A DNA stretch of 64,000 nucleotides. It comes from Paramacrobiotus metropolitanus. Its lineage: Eukaryota; Tardigrada; Eutardigrada; Parachela; Macrobiotidae. The position numbers and the translations under genes are program-made. The notes below the pieces were generated by a model, which did no database searches, had not been told where the DNA came from, and worked only from the letters and a program-made list of their open reading frames with translations. How positions within the stretch are numbered: the first letter of the stretch is position 1; each line of letters opens with the position of its first letter. Below, piece after piece: positions 55,640 to 64,000 of this stretch. The DNA is taken from positions 124,001-188,000 of the forward strand of contig NW_026570299.1 of the NCBI RefSeq assembly GCF_019649055.1, in the 5' to 3' direction.

Positions 55640-57089
55640 AATCAGACGCGAACAAAATTCTTTGTAATATTAGTACTACAATCAAATCGCTCAAGCAAAT
55701 CCAAAAAAAGACTAATATTTGATAATCTAAGGAAATTGAGCTGGTGCACTATACCAAATTCGTGTGCACATAATCCTATGGAGTAAATGTGTAAACGGCT
55801 GTTATAAATAAATAACGTAAATGCAGTGATTTCAATCAAAACCACAAAAACCTTAAATACGGTTGAGGTACTTGCATTATGCACGTACTTCAGCTGCTAC
55901 AAATGTAGGCGCAAGCGTTTCTACAGATAGAAGAGATCTTTACATAACGATGTACACTGTACAGTGTGCAAAAAAATAAACGCAAATTTCCCGCAGTATT
56001 GTAGCGGTAGTATTGGTATCACCTGTAAGACCACGAGTTATGATGCATGGCATTAGAAGTTCCTGTCTGCTTTACCGGTTAGTTTTCCTTCTCCTAAATT
56101 TCTTGAATTCTGTCATGCATTCGCTTGCATATTGATCGTCCTGCTTGCACCAAACCTTGCTCTGTTTCTTGTATGCACTTGTCATTAAGCATGCCGTGAA
56201 TTATGTTGTTTGTTTGACCGCTTGGGATAGACCAGCGTTGACCCACCTTCAGGCCGCTTTAGAATTACTCACGCAACAACAATCCCTATTCCCTGGTGAC
56301 GGGAAGAAGCCCCATCTAGGAAGCGGCATGCGCATTCGCTATAGAAAAAAATCACGAGCTGCACGTGCAGCGTCGTGACGCCGTCATAATTCATCGCCTA
56401 ATATGTAGCTGATTCTGGGTAACATTCTTTTTCTACTGCCTACTTATAGGCATTTTATTGATTTTTCCTTAACAGTGTAGTTCTTTTCTTATTTAAAAGA
56501 TCGGCTAAGGCGGCGGCCTAAAACTGGAGGGCATTACGAGTGCGTTGAATGTCGTTTTCCTAAATGACACAAACATAACCAAATTAGAACACATAAGCGG
56601 AACAAACGAAACGCGTAATCCGGTACACAAACAGACTAATTAATTTTAATACAAGCTTGCAATTGCAGCGTCAACGACTGAGCGCGACAAGCTAGCCGGA
56701 CAACAACGTAAAGCTCTGAAAATCATCACTGATTACAAGATGCCGGTTACTCCGGAACTGTATCAAAAGCTGGGTAAGCAATTGTGCTGAATACTTCTAA
56801 CTTCCGATCGTAGATGTGCAGGTCAAAAAGATATGAGCACACGTGTTTACCACGCTATAATCCGCATTTACTATGAACGTCGATAAAAAAAGGTTGAACG
56901 AAGAAGACGTTGAAACTGCACAACGAAAAACATTACGACTACATTGTGCACAATGACGTGCACAATGACATCAAATCGCCAGAAATATCCATTTCAAATA
57001 TAAAGCCCAGTAGCGCCAGCATCTAAATGCTTATGTGATGCAGTAGTAACGATTGACTGCATGTTTTAGATTTTGGCGAATACGAGTAG
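55640..57089. other. Intergenic, nothing recognised
   Basis: Ordinary AT-rich sequence. A short GC-richer patch at 56220-56375 has an open frame (ending AARAAS) without any motif. I see no gene, repeat or structure worth naming. Confidence 0.4.
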
Positions 57090-57384
57090 TTCGATGCCAC
57101 CGTCCACCATTCATGGCTTACCGTCCACGCTCCGTCTTGCGGAGGCAGCTGGAGAAAAGACGACCTAATCCTGGTTTAAATTTCGACCGCGAACCATTGG
57201 TTGGACGCCTGGACAACCAGTAGGGACCTTTCAACCGGCAGCGAAACCACCAGTTAACCAGTCGTCTGCCTCGTCCTTTTCGCAGTTGTTACGTCGTACT
57301 CTGGAGGTGGCGCCAAGGGCAGCGGTGAGCGCTCGGAAGGCTACGAAGCGGAGAAAATTGAACGGTATTTTCTTCCGTATCTGA
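57090..57384 (+). pseudogene. Family D member 2, frameshifted
   Basis: The plus strand reads FDAT, then in a shifted frame AYRPRSVLRRQLEKRRPNPG and LNFDREPLVG to a TAG. In another frame it continues PVGTFQPAAKPPVNQSSASS, FSQLLRRTLEVAPRAAVSAR and ends FFRI at TGA 57382-57384. It matches 52559-52831 through AYRPRS, LNFDREPL and PAAKPP.NQS. Two frame changes and an internal stop suggest a relic. The Lys/Arg-rich C-terminus is not in member 1. Confidence 0.45.
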
Positions 57385-57434
57385 TGCAAGGAATGCGATT
57401 TTAATGCATTTATTATTCGTGCAGTTTGCGGCAA

Positions 57435-58067
57435 AAGTAACGGATAACCGTCGTCGAATGTAAATAAAGCCTTCTGCCTTCATGGGTAACACCGTTTTCT
57501 GGAGAATTCCTTGGTTTCGTATAAGCTGATCTTTCCGTAACTGTCCAAATAATCTTTTTACAATGGGCAGGCCATGCTTGGATGCAGAAAACCGATCGTA
57601 TTACTGTTATGTAAACAACAAGATATTGTATATCACGTGAGCAGAGAAAAAGCTCATCAGCAAACATTTCCATCAGCAAACTTGCATGATTTTAAGGGAA
57701 GATGATAGGTGCCATATCGATCGTCTGCGCCATTCGCAAAGGTGCCACAAGTTTCATCATTATCCTTCCTTTGATAGACACGTTTTTACAAGGTTTTTGT
57801 CTAGTTTAGATAATTATTCAACTAGTGAAAGAGCATGCGTCTACATGACGCTTATTAGCCAAATCTCTGCACATGATTATTTTGACATGCATATTTTCAA
57901 TTTTAACGAATACTTAATCGATGCGCCTTCTCTTCATCGTGGCGATAATTATAGCTCAAAGATATTGCAGACAGGGAATCGGGACGGCAATAAAACCTGA
58001 GGCACAGAGTCAGTCTGCCGTAGGAAGTTGACCTTTTTAAAATCGTTCATCCGGTATACAGTTTAAT
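57435..58067. other. Intergenic, nothing recognised
   Basis: AT-rich sequence between the family D relic and the third receptor relic. The 104-codon frame at 57686-58000 starts at an ATT/TTG-type codon region, is AT-driven and shows no motif. Confidence 0.35.
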
Positions 58068-58672
58068 ATGAACAGCACTAGCCCAATATCAGCGAAGGAT
58101 TCGCTCCTCGACGCTAAGCCGGCTTTGACATGGACGCCACTGATCGGCGGACAGGTGTTGGTCATCGGTTTATCTCTGCTTATCCAACATCCTGGTGCTC
58201 ATCGAGTTCCTGCGCATTCCATCGCGTATGACGCCTTTCACGGTCTACCTGATCGTTCTCCTGGCCATCAACATCATTTACGTCAATTTCGTCCCTTTAA
58301 CGGAACTCCTAAACAACCTGTACGGACCCTGGTGGATGGGGCGGGCCATATGCAACATCCACAACTACTTCAACAGCGTCGGCGCATCCCAGATCGTTCT
58401 GCACGTCAACATCTGTCTCAACCGCCTGTGGGCGGTGGCATATCCGCACTCGTACAAACAGTATCACAGTAAGAAAGTGGCGCTGCTAACCTGTGCCATC
58501 GCGGTGGCGGTTGTCCACGTAATCGCCTCCCCGGTTGTATTGCAGATATGCTGTATTACGCTATTGATTTGCGGTTGGGCTGTCATATCAATTATCTTGG
58601 GCAAAAGCTGTGGGGACAATTCGAGATTGTCTTGCTTCATATTCTGCCGCTGGTGTTGATTATCACTAATTA
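58068..58672 (+). pseudogene. Rhodopsin-like seven-transmembrane receptor relic 3, truncated
   Basis: ATG 58068 starts MNSTSPISAKDSLLDAKPAL, a glycosylation-type N-terminus, and TM1 (GGQVLVIGLSLL). One base over from about 58190 the frame gives VLIEFLRIPSRMTPFTVYLI, TM2, NNLYGPWWMGRAICNIHNYF, and NRLWAVAYPHSY after TM3, then TM4. Another shift near 58550 leads to MLYYAIDLRLGCHINYLGQK and the start of TM5 (LLHILPLVLIIT), ending at TAA near 58671. TM6 and TM7 are absent. It matches relics 1 and 2 closely, so all three derive from one local receptor family. Confidence 0.72.
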
Positions 58673-58924
58673 ATTTATATTAATATATGTTCTTTAACAA
58701 AGATTTACTGCTTGGAAATTATCGCTAAATTAAAATTTTAATTTTTCATTTTTTTTGTTATCAGTTTCTTATACGTAGTTTTGCTTCCAGAAAAGTAAGA
58801 CTGAACTTTTTATGAGCACTAACCGCAAAAAAAAGGAAGACCTAAACCGTTATAAAGTAACATTGTAACATAAGTCATAAATTATGTTATTAAATTACAT
58901 ACTGTACAAATTTTGTCGCTTCAG

Positions 58925-59285
58925 GTTTTCGTCGTACGAAAACTTTGCCAACTCCCGTCTATACACCGACCAGCCCCTCTTCGACACGCCCCCCAATGAT
59001 TACGTCCCGCGCGGCGTTGGAGCCCCTCAAATTCAGGCGGCGCAACCTGCCGCGCCCCGTGCCGCCCCTAAGACAGCTGCAGCGGGCGGCAAAAAGGGAA
59101 TTCGACGGAACTGTGGGACCTGTGGGCGCTGAACGTGGCGGAAGTGCAGGCCATCTTAGCCAACCGCAACGCCAATCAGTATCCGACCTACAACGCCATT
59201 CCGCAGACGGGCATCAGCTGCGCCAGCAAGAGGCAGCCGGGATTCTACACCGACACCAAGGTGCAGTGCCAGGTCTTTCACCTCT
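58925..59285 (+). pseudogene. Scrambled CBM14 copy: exon 2 placed before exon 1
   Basis: Intron-end-like sequence TCGCTTCAG precedes an exon-2 copy (58925-59098: SSYENFANSRLYTDQPLFDT, DYVPRGVGAPQ, Ala/Pro tail KTAAAGGKKG). It joins directly to an exon-1 copy that starts after the signal peptide (LWDLWALNVAEVQAI, YPTYNAIPQTGISCASKRQP, GFYTDTKVQCQVFHL) and ends at TGA 59285. Start, signal peptide and the second half of the chitin-binding domain are missing, and the two parts are in different frames. The intact gene is 3.4 kb to the left on the same strand. Confidence 0.8.
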
Positions 59286-59346
59286 GAGCTGAGTGGACTT
59301 TATAATGATTTGTACCTTTACGCGTGAAAGCAGAAAAATGCGGTTG

Positions 59347-59688
59347 CTAGTTGCGAAAACCAAAGATGTCGATCCGGATTAATAAAAAACCCGAAAAGAA
59401 GAATTCTCGGCTTCTCCCGAAAAGAAGAATTTCAAGCCCATAAGGCGCCCCGGAAAGCTCCCCGTCGTATGCCGTGTAAGCCGCAAAGTGTAGGTCATAT
59501 AAACGGGGTGACTGGCGCTGATTGCGCTTGGGCGGAATGTAATATACGGTGTCGCTGGGACTGCCCATCATCCCGTGCGACTGGTTGCGCGGACCAGGGC
59601 GTTCCTGGCGCAGGAGCTGCATTAGGGACTGCGTGTGCAGAGAGATCTGTTGGGTATGCGATATACCAGTCAGAGATAACAGAACCAT
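59347..59688 (-). CDS. Possible small secreted protein, unknown
   Basis: ATG 59688 starts MVLLSLTGISHTQQISLHTQ, then Gln/Arg-rich SLMQLLRQERPGPRNQSHG and a GSPSDTVYYIPPKRNQRQSP segment, a Tyr-rich middle, and ends FGFRN. Upstream, TTTTGTTATTTAG looks like a 3' splice site, so it may be an internal or last exon. The last third contains a 17-bp tandem repeat (GAATTCTTCTTTTCGGG twice, 59392-59430). No domain is recognised. Composition is better than that of its neighbours, but the evidence is thin. Confidence 0.3.
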   Translation of the reverse strand: MVLLSLTGISHTQQISLHTQSLMQLLRQERPGPRNQSHGMMGSPSDTVYYIPPKRNQRQSPRLYDLHFAAYTAYDGELSGAPYGLEILLFGRSREFFFSGFLLIRIDIFGFRN

Positions 59689-59724
59689 GAAGAAGGAATG
59701 CAGTCCCTAAATAACAAAACAGCG

Positions 59725-59880
59725 CCGTATATATTCGAATAAAATAAAAGAATTACAATATAAACAAATAAAAATAAATGAAAATAAACAGGACAAGCAA
59801 AAATATGTATATAAAAAAATAAACTTGTGAATAAATAAAAAAAGAAATAAATAGAAATAAATAAAACACAATGCGATAAA
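59725..59880. repeat. AAATAAA-type low-complexity tract
   Basis: About 155 bp of irregular AAATAAA/AAATAAAT units on the plus strand. The 71-codon Phe/Tyr/Leu-rich open frame on the minus strand is a by-product. Confidence 0.7.
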
Positions 59881-60920
59881 AAAATGAGAATGATAATTCC
59901 TGAAATAGTTCCAGAATTTCATACTTCCGTTAAATCCATTGTGCCGGTTAGTTTAGTGTAACAAAACGCGCCAGATCCGCACCGGCCGATAAAAACACAG
60001 ATGTAGATTATAAGACAAAACTGAATTTTGTACACAGTGACTGCTCTATGTACCTTTTCCAACGCGGTATCGTTCAACCAACAATATGCATGTATATCTC
60101 CACATGCATGCAAATGACGATAATTTTAGTGTAAACTGGCTTTTGTGCCGGTTACGATTCCCTGTGTAATTTTGAGCAATGAACTTATTCAACGCTCGGA
60201 GGGGGTTAAGTGGTGTCCACGTGCCGTGGAGAAGGACTGTAGCCAATGTTAGCGCTGGTTACAATTGTGTCAGTCGTTGTTGATGATTTTCTGTGTACAC
60301 CGTTATGGATTGCATAATATTCGGCGTTAATGAACTTGAGTGGGGACCGGTGCGCGCTGAGTATACTTTGCTCACCCGTCCACTGACTTATAACGAGCGT
60401 GAGTATCTTTGTCTTGCCGATCTATAAATGTACAGTATAAACTACTTTGTACACTTCCTGCAATTGCCCATATTTTCTTGTCAAGAGCATATTAAGTTTT
60501 AGTTTTTTACGACATTTACTTTCATTTGACAGACGCCTTAAAACCGAACGCTGGTGGAGACAATTACCTGGAAAATAAAAACCGTTATATCTAGAAATGA
60601 CATCTTACATGATTTATTCAATTCCGTAATCTGATCAGAAATGCAGTAAATGCATCAGTATTATTAGAACTCCATTACGTAACACCTTAGCACATAATTA
60701 CAAAAAAAAACTTGCGCATCTGTTTATGGTACAGATACATAAGCATTGATTATTAGAAAAGGCCGCAGAAACCGCTAAACACAGGTGGGTACAAGTGTAT
60801 GTGCAGTACATAAGTAGACACTTAACAAAAATCGAAATTCAATCGTCGGAATTATTAATGCTACAGCCTTTTAATATACGTATACAAGGAGTTTGCCGGT
60901 ATTTTCCTCAAAGATAACGA
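59881..60920. other. Intergenic, nothing recognised
   Basis: AT-rich sequence without supported genes. A slightly GC-richer interval (60190-60400) contains an ATTCGGCGTTAATGAACTTG stretch in a short open frame with no motif. Confidence 0.35.
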
Positions 60921-60923
60921 CGC

Positions 60924-61115
60924 CTATTGAGTACAGAAACCGCGTCCGGTGTCGACATCGGCCATACAGATGCCGCGGCAGCAGAATCCCCCGTCACTGC
61001 CATCCGGTCGGCAGGCGGCGCCCTTCATCAGGCAGGTGCCGGTGGGGTCGGCCGCATTGCACAGTACCAGCAGCATCAGCAGTACAATCATAAAATATGC
61101 GACAGTACGCAGCAT
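60924..61115 (-). CDS. Small secreted knottin-like cysteine-rich peptide
   Basis: ATG 61115 starts MLRTVAYFMIVLLMLLVLCN, a clear signal peptide with cleavage likely after CNA. The mature part of about 42 residues has six cysteines: CLMKGAAC, FCCRGIC and GFC, spaced C-x6-C-x8-CC-x3-C-x10-C, the inhibitor-cystine-knot layout. The stop is TAG 60924-60926. A single exon of 63 codons is usual for short peptides, and an ATTAAA lies shortly downstream near 60870. Family members range from antimicrobial and protease-inhibitor peptides to channel-active peptides; nothing here tells which. The start is unambiguous. Confidence 0.65.
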   Translation of the reverse strand: MLRTVAYFMIVLLMLLVLCNAADPTGTCLMKGAACRPDGSDGGFCCRGICMADVDTGRGFCTQ

Positions 61116-61119
61116 TTCT

Positions 61120-61847
61120 GAACGTGGTAAAGACAGACGGGAAAATAAAGAACGGTATTTTGCGGGTTGAAATAATTGTTTTTGCTCTAAATTCTAGGGG
61201 TACACTAATTTTATAGTTGAAAAACGGTGGACGCTATTGCCACGATTTAGGCCCTTTTAGCGGCATGCTGTACGCGATGTCCATCTGTTTATATCGTGTA
61301 TGGGAAGTTCCGCTGATGTACCATTTGCAGCGATTAATATCAGCGGAGCAGAGTATCGTACTATCTTTTATAGTTCGTGTAGTTGATCTTACACAAATCA
61401 GTAAAAAGTTACAATATGCACCGTCGAAAAAGAGATATCATCGTTGTCTTTTCTGATTTAGTTTACCGTATCAGGCAATCTGTCAGAAATCGTGCTGTAT
61501 ATATCGACAAAAATAATACTGTAATACTATTATACTAAGCAGGCAATACAAAATATCATAATACTGTGCAGATATATAATACTATAATTAAGCAAGCGCA
61601 ATCTTTCCAAAACAAGGGAAAATATTTAATTGCTTATTATATTTCAAACAACTCCGTAATATTTCAAACAACGGCGCATTCCGCATATCATACTGCCGAT
61701 TTCTAAATGCCACTCTATTATCTAATCATTCGTAATAATTTATAACCGGTATGAAAAGCTGGCAAAGCCGAGCGCTGTGTGAAGTGATTTTTAATTATGA
61801 GTGCGTCCGTTCGTTGGGCATTTGATAAAGTAAACACCAAGAGCGAA
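61120..61847. other. Intergenic, nothing recognised
   Basis: AT-rich sequence with short direct echoes (ATAATACTGT... near 61510-61590; ATTTCAAACAAC twice near 61640-61672). No gene. The 5' flank of the tRNA gene is not informative because Pol III promoters are internal. Confidence 0.35.
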
Positions 61848-61920
61848 GCCGCCATGGCTTAGTTGGTAAAGCGTCTGCCTAGTAAGCAGAAGATCATGGG
61901 TTCGAGTCCCATTGGTGGCT
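61848..61920 (+). tRNA. tRNA-Thr (anticodon AGT)
   Basis: The sequence is 73 nt and folds as a standard cloverleaf: acceptor GCCGCCA/TGGTGGC (one G-T pair), D-arm GCTT...AAGC with GG in the loop, anticodon arm TCTGC-CTAGTAA-GCAGA with AGT at 34-36, variable AGATC, T-arm ATGGG-TTCGAGT-CCCAT, discriminator T. The B-box GGTTCGAGTCC and A-box TGGCTTAGTTGG are present. No intron and no encoded CCA, as in eukaryotes. A T6 run starting at the last base is the Pol III terminator. Anticodon AGT (inosine at 34) reads ACT/ACC/ACA. Confidence 0.97.
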
Positions 61921-64000
61921 TTTTTAGCGTAAAGCCCTGGTTCTTTTTTTCTAAATGAAACACCCAACCGTCGCGCAGCCCCTTTCCAGCTCGTGCGTTG
62001 TTTTTACCGTTTTTATTTGTGCGGCGTTCTGCTGGATAGGCTCTATATATTGTACAATAGCCAGTTCGTGAATATACTTGATGATATGACCGCGATCGAT
62101 CAGCGGTGCGCCGGAAATCGATGCGCACTGTACCTCTATACAACTAAACATATACTTAACTTTGACATTTGACAAAGAATAAACCGATGTGGTTTTGTTG
62201 CTATGCATTTTACAAATGCATTCTTAACCTTCCAAAGCCGGGTACCAGAAGGTGTGGGAATACCAGTTTGAAAACTGGAATTCCTCGACCCAGAAAATCC
62301 AGTTAAGAAAAAAGTTTTTTTGTGGAATTTTTCTGGCCATAGGTCAAGCAGGACACCACGATGCCAAAATTTCGGTGCAAAACTTCGATGCCAAAATTTG
62401 CTTAAACAAATGCTGCGCTCCGGTCTGCCAACGCGCGCAAATGTGCATTTTTGTAGTTAAATACAAAAATAAACAAACATAATTATTAAGTTTCTTAAAT
62501 ACTATTTGTACTAACAGACAATGGCATAAGCAAGTCTGCAACTGCGATCAATATTGTTTCAAGAAAATTTGTTTCTTTATGTTATTTGTTTAAACTAGTA
62601 TTAAATAAATTTATTTTGGCGCCGCCATAATACGCACATAGGCTGTTCCGAAGGAATGAGTACATAATAGTACATAGTACATAGTGCCGCAGCGTAGCGT
62701 AGTAATGCACTGCGTAGCTACGTTGTACAGTTGCACTTACGCTGAAATTTTTCTTCAGCTCAAGCTCATAAAGTGACTAATGCCATAATATTAATTTTCA
62801 TGTACCGTATTACCGTACGCGCAGAATACAGTAATATCAATGGCTATTTATTACGACCACGCAACACAGTTAGAAGTATGACCAACGTAGCAGGGTCTGT
62901 GGTTTCCGTGGTAACCAAATTGCCTTGCTTAGTCTGACAAAAGGGATACCAGCTATACTTCCTTAAATATAATATTATTATTCTGCTTATTAGTTTCACG
63001 TATTCAGCCTGCGATCTCTTTCTCGCCAGCATTTACACCGGTCACAGACCACACGTTATACCCGATTAGGATAATGGTTATTGCAGTATATGTTAGCGCG
63101 TTTGCACGTTTGTTGTCGTTACAACTCGCTGATATCGCAATTCGCAGGTATGGTTTAATTATTTGAATTTCAATGTGCCTGGAAGAACTGAAGCTGGACT
63201 GAAGTTGAACTGAGCTGGACGTGTTGACTGTTGACTGATGTGGGCCTTCGACCTTCGTTATGGGGTCCTGGTCCATCCATCTTCCGTTTCAGAAAGCGGT
63301 CAGTAAACCGCTGACTTTTCACTGTAGACGGTTTCTGCATGTTGGTGGTCCCTGTTGAAAGTAAGTTTTACAAGCTGTGGTGCACGATATCTTGTTAATC
63401 AAGCCCTTGAGGTGTCGTCTGGGGAAAATACTGCGAAGACACGCAGCGAATACTGAAGTAGTCAAAACGTGGTAAAAGGTGATGAGAATAGCTGGTTTAA
63501 GTAATGCCAGGGTGATTAACGGCATTCATTTCGTTAATCTGCCGTTCTACATCCCTTTGCTCGGTTGATTTTCTTTTGTTTTATCGAAAAATGTTGCGCA
63601 AATCCGGAGACCGACTACTTAGCTCGCGAAGGACTTATATGTACCAGTTTACTGAGGATCGTTTGCCCGTTAATCGTTCGTTTCGTTTTGCTGCGTAATG
63701 CATGACTGAAGCTTACAGAGTATAAAGAAAATCTAAAATACCTATAAATCGAGAATCACTAGGAACTTTCTGATCACACCGGTCGCCGGCTTGAGTGCCC
63801 TGAATTGTGCCATATGTTTTCGCCATGCGTACACATCCGTACATTCGTAATTTTGTCTGGTCAAACCCTAACCATGCAACAGCCACTTTTTTATAGCATT
63901 CGGCCAAGTCTGCAGGATATTTGCAGGATAAGTGCATCAGGATAGATACAAGTACAATTACTGTATGTTAGCTGTAAAAGATCAGTGCGTCCGTGGTTTT
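61921..64000. other. Intergenic to the right edge, nothing recognised
   Basis: The T run at 61921-61925 ends the tRNA unit. The remainder is AT-rich. TACATAGTACATAGTG and GCGTAGCGTAG short tandem repeats lie near 62668-62720. AGCTGGACTGAAGTTGAACTG-type triplication lies near 63195-63240. No ORF has a domain or a quality composition. Confidence 0.4.

Noticed and set aside
59707-59922. 71-codon Phe/Tyr/Leu-rich frame
   Set aside because: It is the antisense of an AAATAAA low-complexity tract.

Overview
The window looks like nuclear DNA of a small-genome invertebrate, most likely an ecdysozoan. It has GT-AG introns, a type-2 chitin-binding (CBM14) gene with the arthropod/tardigrade-style cysteine spacing, an EB-like secreted cysteine module, rhodopsin-like receptor relics and a eukaryotic tRNA-Thr(AGT). 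A tardigrade would fit, but nothing here proves it. There are no operons, CRISPR arrays or bacterial genes. Most of the recognisable coding capacity is retrotransposon, and host genes are small and sparse.

Layout. 1-4.7 kb: the gag and first half of pol of a decayed Ty3/gypsy-type element on the minus strand (E1), running off the left edge. 5.5-17.5 kb: AT-rich DNA with foldback repeats, two of three related seven-transmembrane receptor relics, and three 5'-truncated pieces of a non-LTR-type retroelement whose C-terminus has a CCHC finger and a restriction-like RPDG...WDVT motif. 17,717-29,921: a complete, apparently very young 12,205-bp Ty3/gypsy-type element (E2, minus strand) with two 324-bp LTRs that read as identical, a 4-bp GTAC target duplication, and intact gag and pol joined by a -1 frameshift signal. 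32.2-32.6 kb: a Ser/Lys-rich exon of an unknown gene. 33.1-38.1 kb: a third gypsy-type copy (E3, plus strand), frameshifted and cut off inside integrase, whose Gag carries a long Arg/Asp/Ser repeat tract.

38.9-52.8 kb holds small secreted-protein families and their wreckage: a Thr-rich/Cys-pair plus CUB-like two-exon family (one minus copy, one plus copy, one relic), an inverted pair of EB-module exons each broken at a different place, a fourth retroelement scrap, and duplicated non-coding blocks. 54.7-61.9 kb holds the clearest host genes: a two-exon CBM14 gene (54,752-55,553), a scrambled CBM14 copy with exon 2 in front of exon 1, the third receptor relic, a one-exon knottin-like secreted peptide (60,924-61,115) and the tRNA-Thr gene. 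The rest, to 64 kb, shows no gene I can support.

The most unusual object is E2. Its non-coding flanks (about 2 kb on each side) are AT-rich but studded with CGGC (GCCG in the element's sense strand), packed with short perfect stem-loops, and carry six copies of a GGTACGGACC-like motif near the 3' end. Its LTR places the TATA-like box and the AATAAA signal each inside a perfect hairpin. E1 and E2, though different elements, share one gag-pol frameshift layout: slippery heptamer, exactly 5-nt spacer, 9-11-bp hairpin. All counts and alignments here were made by eye.
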